Assembly (NCBI GenBank): GCA_016125225.1 | Contig: WGME01000005.1 | Span: 1-64,000 of the forward strand | Length of the DNA: 64,000 nucleotides | Origin: a bacterium | GTDB taxonomy: Bacteria > Planctomycetota > Planctomycetia > Planctomycetales > Planctomycetaceae | Direction: 5' to 3' | Part shown: piece after piece, positions 1 through 9,590 of the stretch | Layout of the letters: every line of letters starts with the position of its first letter | Numbering within the stretch: position 1 is the stretch's first letter | Made by a program: the position numbers and the translations under genes | The notes under the pieces: model-generated | Told to the model about the DNA's origin: nothing | The model's database searches: none | The model's input: the letters and a program-made list of their open reading frames with translations, nothing else

Positions 1-128
1 AAGTGGAACGCACCATCTCCTGGCTGGGTAACTACCGACGGCTCTTGGTGCGACACGAATACCATATTCACATGTTCCAGGGGTTTATTACACTCGCCTG
101 CCTGATGTTATGCCTCAAACGGTTTTGA
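1..128 (+). pseudogene. IS5-type transposase, C-terminal tail (cut by window edge)
   Basis: An open frame enters from the left edge (codons from base 3) and stops at 126-128. The 41 visible residues include VERTISWLGNYRRLLVRHEY, the signature end of IS5-group DDE transposases, where the catalytic E of the triad sits in a VERTxxWL context. Only the tail is visible, so an intact element to the left cannot be excluded. Its last codons overlap the 3' end of the next gene, which is on the opposite strand, by about 20 bases. No terminal inverted repeat could be defined because the other end is outside the window. Confidence 0.75.
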
Positions 129-587
129 AACCGCCTCTAGCGTACTTCGATGCGGGTCAGTAAAGACCCTCTTGAAGATCCGCCACTTTCCATTCTTGGC
201 CGTTGTCGTCACTTCCCACGTCAGTGACCGATTATCGACCAGGCGAACATGGGCGTACTGCCTACGTTCTTCAGCGTCTTCCACACCCCACGTACCCTGC
301 GTATCAAGCACGAGGAATTGAAGGTCGGTCTGCTGTGCTTGATCGAGCGTTGGATAGAAGACCTCAGTGACAACACTTTGGGCTCCCGTGAAATAGACGC
401 GACACTCATCAGACGTTGAGGTGCCTAAGAACTCTTTTGCCGCTAAGGGCCACTTGGACGCACCCCCGGGAGATGACGGCGCATCTTCGCATCGAGCATC
501 GACCGTGATGCCGAGTGTCAGAACAAGGCTGACGATAATTGATTTTGAGCAGAAGACTGTTCCCATGCGGATCCGTAAAGCAACCAT
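108..587 (-). CDS. Small secreted protein of unknown function
   Basis: A 159-residue protein. I choose the ATG at 587 because AAAGGAG lies just upstream; a longer frame to 695 lacks such a site. The N-terminus (basic MVALRIRMG, then hydrophobic SIIVSLVLTLGITVDA) looks like a Sec signal peptide, so the product is probably exported. The mature part has no motif I can assign; it is mixed alpha/beta with two cysteines and a WEVTTTAKNGKWRIFKRVF segment. Its stop codon overlaps the IS5-type tail on the other strand, so the 3' end may have been altered by the insertion. Function unknown. Confidence 0.6.
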   Translation of the reverse strand: MVALRIRMGTVFCSKSIIVSLVLTLGITVDARCEDAPSSPGGASKWPLAAKEFLGTSTSDECRVYFTGAQSVVTEVFYPTLDQAQQTDLQFLVLDTQGTWGVEDAEERRQYAHVRLVDNRSLTWEVTTTAKNGKWRIFKRVFTDPHRSTLEAVSKPFEA

Positions 588-1330
588 GACTGCTCCTTTG
601 GCCAGGATACTATTGTGTCGGCCAGAAACAAATTCGCTACGGCACAGAGCAAAAAGTGATCCCAAGATGGCTACCAAACGAGGGGGTTGACACATCGCGA
701 GTCAAAACTCAATGGTAAGCCAACGTTGGGTATGGGTGACTGCCTGGAAACACACGAACGGCTCGACTCGCGGGTTTCAAGTAGAGGACGCCACAACGGA
801 TGAATCAGATAGAACCCCACGACTCAAAAAATATTGTACTTTGACCACCCGCTTTGTGGGAGTCAGAAGTAGGGATCGGATCCGTTGAAGAGTGGAAGGG
901 CTGTTGCATCCGTGGTTGTGTATCCGCGGCGACCGGCAAACTGGTCTCTGCAAAGCCTTCGACAACTCACCTGCGCCTTTATTGCCTTTCGACAATTAAC
1001 GGCAGAGTAATTTTTATCACACGCTATTAATTTCTCCAAATGTTGCAGAGTTCCACTCTACATTCAGCAGTGGCGATGCCTATGGAGTGATTATCATTAT
1101 GGCGATGAATGTACCGGTGAGGAATAATCTGAGATTAAGTAATGATGCAAAATGTCTACAAAAGTAGAGGTCTTCTCATGTGTGAGGTGATCCCTGCAGT
1201 AGCATGCGAATTAAAGAAGTCCGTCTTGCGGTATGGAATTGTCGTCGTACACTTTTCAGGCTCGCTTCGCATCGTGCTGAAGTTGTGAGCCGCTTGACAC
1301 GGATGGATCCTCTCGGAAGGCTGACGAATC
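588..1330. other. Intergenic region, no convincing gene
   Basis: A stretch of about 740 bases between divergent genes. Short open frames exist (for example 777-995 minus) but have no ribosome site or recognisable product. Bases 990-1180 are clearly A+T-richer than their surroundings and probably hold the promoter of the giant surface-protein gene. I could not define a confident -35/-10 pair. Confidence 0.4.
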
Positions 1331-4300
1331 ATGGGACGTGACTGGTTGCAGGCCCTGCGGAACCGCGGTTTGTTTCAGAGCACATCACGTCGAGCGAGAC
1401 AGAGACGTTTGAGAACATCGACAGTCCCCGCTTGCATCCAAGTCTATGAACCCCGTGTGATGCTGTCAGCGTCTCCCGCCGGGAGTGAGTTTCGAGTCAA
1501 TACCGTCACCACAGGCAGTCAGGAATTCTTCAGCCAGGGAGGTCGAGCCACCGCCATGGATGCCGATGGCGACTTTGTGGTGACCTGGACCAGTCAAGAT
1601 GGTACCGGCAGCCTGGGAATCTGGGCGCAGCGCTATAATTCTAGTGGAGTGGCCCAAGGCGGTGAGTTTCGAGTCAATTCGTTCACTTCGGGGCAACAGC
1701 TGTATTCCAGTGTGGCCATGGATGCGGATGGCGACTTTGTCGTGGTCTGGAGCAGCAATGGTCAAGACGGACAAAGCTATGGGATTTATGGTCAGCGATA
1801 CAATGCCCTGGGGGTCGCTGTCGGCAATGAGTTCCAGATCAATTCGTTCACAACCGGGAGCCAGAACCTCGCGCGGGTTGCCATGGATGCCGACGGAGAC
1901 TTTATCGTCACCTGGCAGAGCGACTCACAGGATGGCAATGATTATGGAATTTATGCGCGGCGTTACACCGATCAAGGTGTCGCGATTGGAAGTGAATTCC
2001 GCGTCAACACAGTGACTTCTCAGGCCCAGTCTCAGGCCAATGTCGCTGCGGCGGCAGACGGTGCCTTTGTCATTTCCTGGCAAAGCCATCTGCAAGACGG
2101 CAGTTCTGATGGGATTTATGCCCAGCGTTACAATTCCCAAGGGATCGCCGAGGGAGGTGAGTTCCGCGTTAACACATTCACGACCCAGAGCCAGAGCAAT
2201 TCCACCCTGGCGATGGATGCGGACGGAGACTTCATCGTCGCCTGGCAAAGCGATGGTCAGGATGGAAGTCTCTATGGCATTTATGCTCAAAGATACGACG
2301 CCCTGGGTGTCGCACAGGGGAGCGAATTCCTCGTCAATTCGTTCACCACGAACTTTCAATATCTGCCGAGCGTCGCAATGAATGCCGGTGGCGACTTCGT
2401 CGTCAGTTGGGCCAGTCAGGGGCAAGATGGCAGCGGTTTGGGGATCTATGCGAAACAGTACAATTCTCTGGGTGTTGTTCAGGGGAGCGCTTTCCGCGTG
2501 AATTCGTTCACGACGGGAACACAAGCCTTTCCCAGTATCGCCATGGATGCCGAGGGCGACTTCGTCGTCGTCTGGCAATCCAGTAATCAGGATGGTGATA
2601 GCTACGGCATTTACGCCCAGCGGTATGCAGAATCGAATGATGTTGTCGGTCCGTTTGTAACCAGCATCGTTGTTGATGGTCATGGACTATCGGCCGGCGC
2701 TCGACTGGCCAGCGCGCCCGACACACTGACCGTCGTCTTCTCGGAAGAGGTCTCGGTGACTGGTGGCACAACGGGGGCTGACAGCGTCACGAATCCTGCT
2801 AATTGGACGTTACTGCGTGACGGCGAGGATGTTTCCTCCCTGATTACTGGCGTGACGTTCGGATTCAATGCCGCGACGAATAAATATGAAGCCGTATTGA
2901 CCTTCGCCACACCGCTGAGTGATGGTGAATACCAATTAACGACCAAGAATCCGGGCCAGGTTCAAATCACACGCGATGCACGCGCAGGATTCACCCAACT
3001 CCTCAGCCTGCAGGGGACTTCGCAGTTGACCTTCCTGGACGCGCGAGCCACTTCCACCGTGGGTGATCCGTCGCAGCTTGGCGGAGATATTTTCGTTGTT
3101 CTGGCGAACTCGACCAACAATGATCTCACCGCCTCTGTCACCAGCGTTGCCCAGGATGGCAATGGCGACTACACCGTCACAATTGAACTCGCCGACCTGC
3201 TCGGAATTCCCATCAGTACCCTTCTGGACATTCAACTGGCGATCGCGAATTCGGGCGGTGCTTCTTCGCTGATTTCTGCCACCGCGACGGCAGCCGGCGG
3301 CTTTGGATTGCCGATTGCCCTGGATACCTACGGCGTGACAGGGGCTGTGCAGTTGTTGGGAGGTGAGAACACCAGCAATAACGATGTGACTTTCACAGAT
3401 GCCCGGCCCCTCGCAGACCGCGACAGTTATGAGCTCTCCGTCGAATTCGTCGCGGCGGCCCCCAATCAGACGTTATCAGTCAACGTGACCACCATCGGTA
3501 TGGGTGACAAACTAGTCAGCGTGATGCTGGCGACGGATGCCTTGGGGAACGTCACCTCCACAGCCGCAGAAGTGGCTGCGTTGATCAACTCGAACTCCAC
3601 CGCAAGTGGTGAACTCTCGGCTGTGGCTGCGGGCAACGGATCGGGGTTCGTTCAGTCGGCCAGCGCCACACCTCTGGCCGACCTGCATACGATTCGAGAT
3701 CTCGCAGGAAATGCACTGGACGGCAACCGGGACGGCATGCCCGGCGGCGATCTCACGACAGATTTCAACACCCAGGTTCCAGTCCCGACAGGAGCGGAAT
3801 TCCAGATCAACTCCACCACAACCGGGAACCAGGGATTTGAGAACGGTCCCGGGCGCTCCGTGGCGATGGATGCCAGTGGCAATTTTGTCGTTGTCTGGAC
3901 GAGCGATGGGCAGGACGGCAGCAATCTCGGCGTGTTTGCCCAACGCTTTACAGCGCCGGGATCTCCGCAGGGGAGCGAGTTCCGGGTCAATACCTTCACC
4001 ACGGGGGCACAGTCCAATCATGCCATTGCGATGGACACTGATGGCGATTTTGTGGTCGTGTGGGCCAGTCTGGGGCAGGACGGCGACAACTATGGCATTT
4101 ATGCTCAACGATACAACTCTCAAGGTGTCGCTCAAGGCAGCGAATTCCGCGTCAACTCGATCACAACAGGCGCCCAAAACCTGCCCAAGGTTGCCATGGA
4201 TACCGATGGCGACTTCGTGATTACCTGGCAGAGCAATAACCAGGATGGCAGCGGCTACGGCATTTATGCCCAACGATACAACTCGCAAGGCGTCGCTCAA

Positions 4301-6223
4301 GGCAGCGAATTCCGTGTCAACACGATAACCACCGGCAGTCAGCGCGACGCCAATCTTGCGATGGATGACAACGGCGACTTTGTCATCACCTGGCAAAGCT
4401 TTGGCCAGGACGGTAGTAACTATGGAATCTATGCACAGCGATACAATGCCCAGGGCATCGCACAAGGCAGCGAGTTTCAAGTCAATACTTATACGACACT
4501 CGCACAGCGCAGCCCCACGATCGCCATGGACGCGGACGGCGATTTTGTGATCAGTTGGAGCAGCTTGAATCAGGACGGCAGCTCTTACGGGATCTATGCT
4601 CAGCGATACAACGCGCTGGGAATGCCGCAGGGAACGGAATTCCGTGTCAACACGTTCACCACCGGCTCGCAGCTCAATCCCAGCGTCTCGATGAATGCTG
4701 ATGGCGACTTCCTGATCGCCTGGAGCAGCAATGGCCAGGACGGCAGCGGATATGGCGTGTATGCCCAGCGCTTCAATGCACTAGGCGAGCCACAGGGTGC
4801 AGAATTCCTGGTGAACAGCTTCACTACAAACGCCCAGCGTGATGTCAGCACTGCCATGAACCCATCTGGGGATTTCGTCATGATCTGGGAAAGCACGGGT
4901 CAGGATGGCAGCGGCAATGGCATTTTTGCCCAGCGATTCTTCGCCAATACTCCGCCCATGATCGCGAATCAGTCTTTTGCAGTCGACGAACTGGCCGCCG
5001 TGGGGACCGTGGTGGGGAATGTGATCGCGACAGACCCTGATGCTTTCAGCACCCTCACTTACAGTCTGACGGGCGGCAATGTCAACAAAGCCTTCAACAT
5101 CAACGCCAGCACCGGGCAAATCTCCGTTCGACGTTCTTATGCCCTCGATTTTGAATCTCTGGCCACGTTTGTATTGCGCGTGCAGGTGACCGACCAGCAC
5201 GGCGCATCACGAAAAGCCAATGTCACCGTCGATCTCAGTGATGTCGACGATGTCCCCGACATGCTGCCGCAGACTTTCTCGCTTTCCCCTCATGCTCCCA
5301 ACAACACCGTTGTAGGCACTGTGATCGCCACGGATCAGGACACTGGTGATTCTCTCACCTATTCGATTACCGGCGGAAATGTCGGGAAGGTGTTCGCCAT
5401 TGATGCTACGACCGGCGTGATTCGCGTCATCAAGGCCTCTGCACTCGATCCCGACACGGTGCCTGTCTATGCACTCACTGTCCAGGCGACAGACAATCTG
5501 GGAGCAAACCGAAAAGCCGTCATGTCGATCAGTCTGATCAACCACCAGCCGCAGATGTCCCCCCAGACTTTTACCGTGTCTGAGGACGCGCCGATCTATA
5601 GTGTTGTCGGAACCGTGGTGGCCAGTGATCCAGATGCCGGAGACACGTTGACCTACTCGATTACGGGGGGAAATGTCAGCAAGGCTTTCAACATCAATCC
5701 GACCACAGGGGCTTTGTTCATCCGTCGCGCTTATGCTCTCGACTTTGAAACTCTGCCAGTTTTCTATCTCACAATTCAAGTCAAAGATTTGAGCGGTGCC
5801 ACCCGAAAAGCCGTGATGACAATCAATGTTACAGACGCCAACGATGCACCGATCGTGCAGCCGCAGACCTTCTCAGTAAATGAGAACAGCCCCAATGGGA
5901 CGGTGGTCGGAACCGTCACAGCCAGCGACCAGGATGCCGGGAGTTCGCTCGCCTACTCCATCACGGGGGGTAATGTCAGCAGTGCCTTCGCCATCCACAG
6001 CGCGACAGGGCAGATCACCGTCAACAACTCTGCAGCTCTCGACTTTGAAACCACGCCGACGTTCAATATCACCGTCCGGGTGGTCGATAACACGGGGATG
6101 TCTCGCAAAGCGGTCATGACCATCAATCTCAACAATCTCCCTGATTTGAATAGCGGTCTCCGTGCTGATGAGGATGACAGCCTCTTCAGTTCCATGCCCA
6201 GCCTGTTGAGTTTTCCCGTCTGA
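1331..6223 (+). CDS. Giant repeat/cadherin surface protein with EPR-x-LLSA-like N-terminus
   Basis: A 1630-residue, probably exported envelope protein. The N-terminus is basic (SRRARQRRLRTS) and is followed by YEPRVMLSAS, close to the LEPR-x-LL motif heading many very large planctomycete surface proteins. Residues about 50-440 hold seven repeats of about 56 residues of the type EFRVN-TFTTGSQ-(V)AMDADGDFVVTW-QDG-YGIYAQRYN. Residues about 445-815 are a linker with a Big/SwmB-like bacterial-surface segment (TLTVVFSEEV). Residues about 820-1205 hold seven more of the same repeats. Residues about 1210-1605 are four cadherin-like domains (VxGTVxATDxD, LTYSITGGN, RRxYALDFE). Seven repeats per block suggests two seven-bladed propellers, which is inference. 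No C-terminal anchor is evident; the tail is acidic. Probable role is adhesion or surface structure. Confidence 0.85.
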   Translation: MGRDWLQALRNRGLFQSTSRRARQRRLRTSTVPACIQVYEPRVMLSASPAGSEFRVNTVTTGSQEFFSQGGRATAMDADGDFVVTWTSQDGTGSLGIWAQRYNSSGVAQGGEFRVNSFTSGQQLYSSVAMDADGDFVVVWSSNGQDGQSYGIYGQRYNALGVAVGNEFQINSFTTGSQNLARVAMDADGDFIVTWQSDSQDGNDYGIYARRYTDQGVAIGSEFRVNTVTSQAQSQANVAAAADGAFVISWQSHLQDGSSDGIYAQRYNSQGIAEGGEFRVNTFTTQSQSNSTLAMDADGDFIVAWQSDGQDGSLYGIYAQRYDALGVAQGSEFLVNSFTTNFQYLPSVAMNAGGDFVVSWASQGQDGSGLGIYAKQYNSLGVVQGSAFRVNSFTTGTQAFPSIAMDAEGDFVVVWQSSNQDGDSYGIYAQRYAESNDVVGPFVTSIVVDGHGLSAGARLASAPDTLTVVFSEEVSVTGGTTGADSVTNPANWTLLRDGEDVSSLITGVTFGFNAATNKYEAVLTFATPLSDGEYQLTTKNPGQVQITRDARAGFTQLLSLQGTSQLTFLDARATSTVGDPSQLGGDIFVVLANSTNNDLTASVTSVAQDGNGDYTVTIELADLLGIPISTLLDIQLAIANSGGASSLISATATAAGGFGLPIALDTYGVTGAVQLLGGENTSNNDVTFTDARPLADRDSYELSVEFVAAAPNQTLSVNVTTIGMGDKLVSVMLATDALGNVTSTAAEVAALINSNSTASGELSAVAAGNGSGFVQSASATPLADLHTIRDLAGNALDGNRDGMPGGDLTTDFNTQVPVPTGAEFQINSTTTGNQGFENGPGRSVAMDASGNFVVVWTSDGQDGSNLGVFAQRFTAPGSPQGSEFRVNTFTTGAQSNHAIAMDTDGDFVVVWASLGQDGDNYGIYAQRYNSQGVAQGSEFRVNSITTGAQNLPKVAMDTDGDFVITWQSNNQDGSGYGIYAQRYNSQGVAQGSEFRVNTITTGSQRDANLAMDDNGDFVITWQSFGQDGSNYGIYAQRYNAQGIAQGSEFQVNTYTTLAQRSPTIAMDADGDFVISWSSLNQDGSSYGIYAQRYNALGMPQGTEFRVNTFTTGSQLNPSVSMNADGDFLIAWSSNGQDGSGYGVYAQRFNALGEPQGAEFLVNSFTTNAQRDVSTAMNPSGDFVMIWESTGQDGSGNGIFAQRFFANTPPMIANQSFAVDELAAVGTVVGNVIATDPDAFSTLTYSLTGGNVNKAFNINASTGQISVRRSYALDFESLATFVLRVQVTDQHGASRKANVTVDLSDVDDVPDMLPQTFSLSPHAPNNTVVGTVIATDQDTGDSLTYSITGGNVGKVFAIDATTGVIRVIKASALDPDTVPVYALTVQATDNLGANRKAVMSISLINHQPQMSPQTFTVSEDAPIYSVVGTVVASDPDAGDTLTYSITGGNVSKAFNINPTTGALFIRRAYALDFETLPVFYLTIQVKDLSGATRKAVMTINVTDANDAPIVQPQTFSVNENSPNGTVVGTVTASDQDAGSSLAYSITGGNVSSAFAIHSATGQITVNNSAALDFETTPTFNITVRVVDNTGMSRKAVMTINLNNLPDLNSGLRADEDDSLFSSMPSLLSFPV
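1484..2655 (+). repeat. First block of seven ~168-bp coding repeats
   Basis: Seven imperfect in-frame repeats, each encoding about 56 residues, recognised by recurring codons for GSEFRVN, AMDADGDFVV, QDGS and GIYAQRYN. Copy four is degenerate (AAAADGAFVISW). The phase matches the second block at 3795-4950, so the two blocks look like products of one internal duplication. Confidence 0.8.
3795..4950 (+). repeat. Second block of seven ~168-bp coding repeats
   Basis: Seven in-frame repeats of the same 56-residue family as 1484-2655. Copies 2-4 (about 3970-4470) are the most alike, so recent expansion or gene conversion is likely there. The first copy carries a short insertion (NQGFENGPGRS), mirroring the insertion in the first copy of the first block (EFFSQGGRA). 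Confidence 0.8.
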
Positions 6224-6642
6224 GACGCGGTACTTACTCTCACAAATTGCAATCGTTGGTATTCGTCCACGGAGGCTTCAGGTCTTTTCGAAATTGGATG
6301 CCTCCGAGGAACAGGGCTCGTGCATTAGACCTCAAGATTGTTTATCACTCACTCCGGCTCACGTCACAGTTGCTGAGCGCCGTCAGCAGCTCTGCCACTG
6401 CGGACAGACGCGGATTTATCAACTGCGAAATCCGCACCGGAAGGTCCATTTCAATCATGGGATCATACTGCGGCTGAGGACGCAACTTCCTGTGGGAATG
6501 GAGAATTCGTACCGGCTCGTAAGAGATCTCTTTGATTGATATCAACGGCGGGTTGCGATTCTTGGGGTGACCGTCAACACTACGAGAAACGTCATCCTGA
6601 AATCGCGCCGGTCTCGGGAGATCTCGATGCGAAGGTCAATCC
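6224..6642. other. Intergenic region, no gene recognised
   Basis: About 420 bases between the surface-protein gene and the enolase-superfamily gene. Overlapping short frames on both strands have no recognisable product. I found no strong hairpin with a T-run. It presumably carries the promoter of the downstream gene. Confidence 0.35.
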
Positions 6643-7914
6643 ATGGCAGACCGTTTCAATTCCCAGGAGTTTTTCACCCTCTCTCGTCGTGAGTGGGGCC
6701 GACAGAGTTTGGGCCTGCTTGGTGCCGGAATCGGTTTCGGTGCTCCGTCAACAAGCACTGCACTGGCCTTCGACAAGCCCGCGACTGAGTCGGTCAAAAT
6801 CACGGCCGTGAAGACCTACCTCCTGCGGCATCAGCTAAAGCGAGCCTTTGGTGTTTCGGTCTCGGTTCCCCTCGACAAAACGCGGACGACGCTGCTGGTA
6901 AAAATTGAGACGGATGCCGGGCACGTGGGTTGGGGAGAAACCGCGGCGGTCAGCGGAGCGCGCGGAGCCATCACTGATCAGTTGGGACCACGGCTCATTG
7001 GCGAGAATCCCTGTGACTATCGTCGATTGTGGCGGATGATGTGGGGAGCAAACTTCGGGCATCCGTTCGCCGTCGGTGCTCTAGATATGGCTCTGTTAGA
7101 CCTGCGGGGGAAGATTTTAGATCTTCCTGTCGCAGAACTTTTTGGCGGCCGTCTCCGTGACAAGGTGCCCGCGTACGCCTCCGCCATGAACTATGTCGAA
7201 GGCGAAGAGCCGGAAACATTGTATCCCCGTGAGGCAACGCAGTTGGTAGCCGCAGGCTACAAGGCATTAAAGATGCGGTTGGGCCGCTATTCTGTCTCTC
7301 GCGAGGCGAAAGTGGCTGCGGCTGTGCGCCAAGCCGTGGGGCCTGAAATTCGACTGATGGTTGACGGGAATGCCGCCTACACGCTCGGATCGGCCTTGCG
7401 CATGGGTGACGTCTTGCACGAACTTGGCTTCGAGTTCTTTGAAGAACCGTTGCCACAATCGCCAAAATACGCTGGCTATGAGGACCTCAAAGAGAAATTG
7501 CCCTTGCCGCTGGCGGGTGGCGAAGGCGTTGATTCGCGAGCCTCGGCGAAGCAGCTAATCGATCGCCGCTGTTTTCATATCATCCAGCCAGATATCAGTC
7601 TCTGCGGCGGGTTTGGCGAGACATTGTTTATCGCGGAAATGGCGGCCTTGGCTGGTATTCCCTGCATACCCCATTGCTGGGGCGGCGCGATTTTGATGGC
7701 TGCCACCACGCATTTGTTGTCACTGTTGGCCGATCCGCACTGGGGTTTTCCCACGGATACCCCACCTTTGGAACTGGATCAGTCGGAAAATCCCTGGCGC
7801 TCCGAGATCGTTGAAGCCCCCCTTCTCTTCCAGGACGGCTTTGTCACCGTTCCCCGAACCCCTGGTTGGGGAATCACCGTCAAGGAAGATGTGGTCCAAC
7901 GCTATGCCGTTTGA
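6643..7914 (+). CDS. Mandelate racemase/muconate lactonizing enzyme family protein, exported
   Basis: A 423-residue enolase-superfamily protein. The N-terminus (FTLSRREWGRQSLGLLG then a Gly/Ala-rich stretch) resembles the twin-arginine-like leaders common in planctomycete enzymes, so it is probably exported. A capping domain precedes a TIM barrel. Metal ligands are visible as D241 in MVDGNAAY, the Glu pair at 267-268 in FFEEPL, and Glu in AGGEG near residue 296. The first acid/base motif is K210-M-R212 (KxR rather than KxK) and the opposite face offers H344 in IPHCWGG, as in the mandelate-racemase/sugar-acid-dehydratase subgroup. Substrate cannot be told; an acid-sugar dehydratase or racemase is likely. 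GAAGG precedes the ATG by 8 bases. Apparently monocistronic. Confidence 0.8.
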   Translation: MADRFNSQEFFTLSRREWGRQSLGLLGAGIGFGAPSTSTALAFDKPATESVKITAVKTYLLRHQLKRAFGVSVSVPLDKTRTTLLVKIETDAGHVGWGETAAVSGARGAITDQLGPRLIGENPCDYRRLWRMMWGANFGHPFAVGALDMALLDLRGKILDLPVAELFGGRLRDKVPAYASAMNYVEGEEPETLYPREATQLVAAGYKALKMRLGRYSVSREAKVAAAVRQAVGPEIRLMVDGNAAYTLGSALRMGDVLHELGFEFFEEPLPQSPKYAGYEDLKEKLPLPLAGGEGVDSRASAKQLIDRRCFHIIQPDISLCGGFGETLFIAEMAALAGIPCIPHCWGGAILMAATTHLLSLLADPHWGFPTDTPPLELDQSENPWRSEIVEAPLLFQDGFVTVPRTPGWGITVKEDVVQRYAV

Positions 7915-8139
7915 TCCACGGAGATTTTTGCTTTGACCAGCATAAGCGACGCAGCCTGCCTGCAGTGAAGAATCAGCCTCGGCTCCATAGCAGGACGCTC
8001 GAACTGGCAGCCCTGAACCGAAAAGTCTTTGGGGCGTGGCAGCTCGGAAGCGTCGCAGACGAGTCTCTACTCGCTTGCATAAATTCCTGGTTTTACTCTG
8101 GCTTATGGCAGATTCCAGCCGGTTCTGTGACAAATCTAG

Positions 8140-8238
8140 CTGGAACGATTGCCGCGTTACGCTCCCGAACTGAATCTCAATGAATCCGTCTGGCAACACA
8201 TAAAGAGCCTGCAGTTGGCCAATGTCTGGAGTTGCGAC
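8140..8238 (+). pseudogene. IS630-type transposase remnant
   Basis: Frame 8140 onward reads LERLPRYAPELNLNESVWQH and continues IKSLQLANV. This is the C-terminal core of IS630/Tc1-like DDE transposases, where LPxYAPELNPxExVW carries the last catalytic acid (E in NESVW). The frame is closed by TAG at 8137-8139 on the left, and homology stops around 8238 next to the dispersed repeat. Only about 33 codons survive. Confidence 0.65.
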
Positions 8239-8252
8239 GCGCTGGCGCGGAT

Positions 8253-8420
8253 CCTTCGGTTCCATAGGTCATCGCGCAGAACGTCGACTGGCGACTAAAA
8301 ACAGCGGGAATGCAGGCCTTTTTCAGAGAATCGCGAGAGCCGGAGACGCTCCCAAACTTTTCAAATCTTACCGGCTTTTCCATCCCGTTCCAGACTTTTT
8401 CTGACACAAACTCTGACAAA
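8253..8420. repeat. Dispersed non-coding repeat, copy A
   Basis: About 168 bases that align almost end to end with 41698-41862. Shared blocks include CCTTCGGTTCC, TTTTTCAGAGAATCGCGAG, CAAATCTTAC, TTTTCCATCCCGT and CTCTGACAA. The changes are scattered substitutions and single-base indels, as in an old duplicated element rather than coding DNA. It follows the IS630-type remnant directly. Confidence 0.75.
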
Positions 8421-8721
8421 GAGCGAGCAACGGTGAAAGTGACAACTGCTCGCACTGACCGACGCCGCTGCGCTGTCAGTCCGCCATTCCGGGTTTACGC
8501 CACTCACTGCCTTGAAACCGATACAGCCTCTCGACACCGAGACGCACGCAGCGATGACCTGCACACGTTCTTAGAGCGTTTATCGGAGGGCTGAAACCAA
8601 TTCCACAAACGGAACGCGCGACCGCACTCGCAAACATGGGGCCAACCAGTTATTGCTAGTGCCGCAGCGATGACCTTGCCCCCGACTTGAGTCCAATCGG
8701 GATGTTAGGAACAAGGACGCT

Positions 8722-8870
8722 GACCTTGGAATCGATCAACATGCCCGCCAGCTCACGATTTCTCTGCGAGATGAACAGGGCAATGTCGTTCAGGCCCGGC
8801 AGGTGAAGGCCAGTTGTCTCAGCGACCGCCGACCTGCACTTCCACGAAAATCTGAAAAACTTCCGACTGA
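8722..8870 (+). pseudogene. IS110-type transposase remnant (N-terminal part)
   Basis: The frame from 8722 reads DLGIDQHARQLTISLRDEQG then NVVQARQV. This matches the start of IS110-family (DEDD, RuvC-like) transposases, in which the first catalytic Asp lies in a GIDxHxxxL context. The similarity fades after about 8825, the frame closes with TAG at 8908-8910, and no downstream transposase sequence remains. No start codon is present in the conserved frame. Confidence 0.6.
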
Positions 8871-9001
8871 CCTGTCAGGAAACTGGCCCGGCGTCCGCTT
8901 GCCCAAATAGGGCAGACAAATCTAGCCCATCTGCCGGGGAGTTCTTAAGATGCGTATCCTGAGTCATACACTGAGGTTCCGACCCAGAAAGTCCCAAACG
9001 T

Positions 9002-9580
9002 ATGGGAGATTCCCCGGCCAATACCGTCCAGTTGCAAGCGTTGCTCGATCAGGGCGACGAGGCTGCCTACGGGGAATTACTGTCCGTCGCCTCATTCCGG
9101 TTGCAAAAACTGGCTCGCAAGATGCTCCGCGGCTTTCCCCGGCTCAGGCGGTGGGAACAGACCGACGACGTATTTCAGACCGCGGCTTTGCGTCTGCATC
9201 GCTCGTTGTCCGAAGTCAAACCCGAGTCAGTCAGGCAATTCTTAGGGCTGGCGGCGACTCAAATTCGACGCACCTTGATCGATCTGTCTCGGCAGCATTA
9301 CGGGCCGGAAGGCCAAGCCGCCAAGCACGAGTCCGGTACGAACAACGACCACCCAGGCCACACCGACTCACCGGAGTCGCTCGAATCATGGGCGGACTTT
9401 CATGAGCAGGTGGACCAGCTACCTCACGATGAGCGAGAAGTGTTCCAGCTTCTCTGGTATTCGGGAACGACTCAGCGGGAAGCTGCGGAACTCCTCAGCA
9501 TTTCAGAACGCACCGTCTTGCGACGATACTGCCGTGCAAGGCTGCGACTCAAAGACTCTTTGCATCAGATCGACGGGTAA
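9002..9580 (+). CDS. ECF-type RNA polymerase sigma factor
   Basis: A 192-residue sigma factor with the two-domain ECF layout. Region 2 spans roughly residues 20-95 ([20 protein letters not shown], then [15 protein letters not shown], the core-binding helix). Region 4 spans roughly 135-185 ([20 protein letters not shown], then the recognition helix [17 protein letters not shown]). It directs transcription from a dedicated promoter set not visible here. The next gene, a Ser/Thr kinase, begins 10 bases after its stop. This ECF-sigma plus kinase pairing is common in planctomycetes, where the kinase is thought to control the sigma factor. No anti-sigma gene is adjacent. Confidence 0.85.
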   Translation: MGDSPANTVQLQALLDQGDEAAYGELLSVASFRLQKLARKMLRGFPRLRRWEQTDDVFQTAALRLHRSLSEVKPESVRQFLGLAATQIRRTLIDLSRQHYGPEGQAAKHESGTNNDHPGHTDSPESLESWADFHEQVDQLPHDEREVFQLLWYSGTTQREAAELLSISERTVLRRYCRARLRLKDSLHQIDG

Positions 9581-9590
9581 GGAATCGTGT

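Larger units (their letters stand above)
7915..9001. other. IS graveyard between two genes
   Basis: About 1.1 kb with no intact gene. It holds an IS630-type transposase remnant (about 8140-8238), copy A of a dispersed repeat (8253-8420) and an IS110-type transposase remnant (about 8722-8870), each listed separately. The rest (7915-8139, 8421-8721) has only short frames with no recognisable product. Confidence 0.5.

Noticed and set aside
777-995. A short minus-strand frame of 72 codons
   Set aside because: No ribosome site, no recognisable product, and it lies in an otherwise non-coding stretch.
3512-4480. A 322-codon minus-strand open frame inside the surface-protein repeats
   Set aside because: It mirrors the repeat unit of the sense gene and has no independent start site or known domain.
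1484-4950. Regular repeats as a possible CRISPR-like or satellite array
   Set aside because: They are long coding repeats with synonymous variation and one continuous frame.
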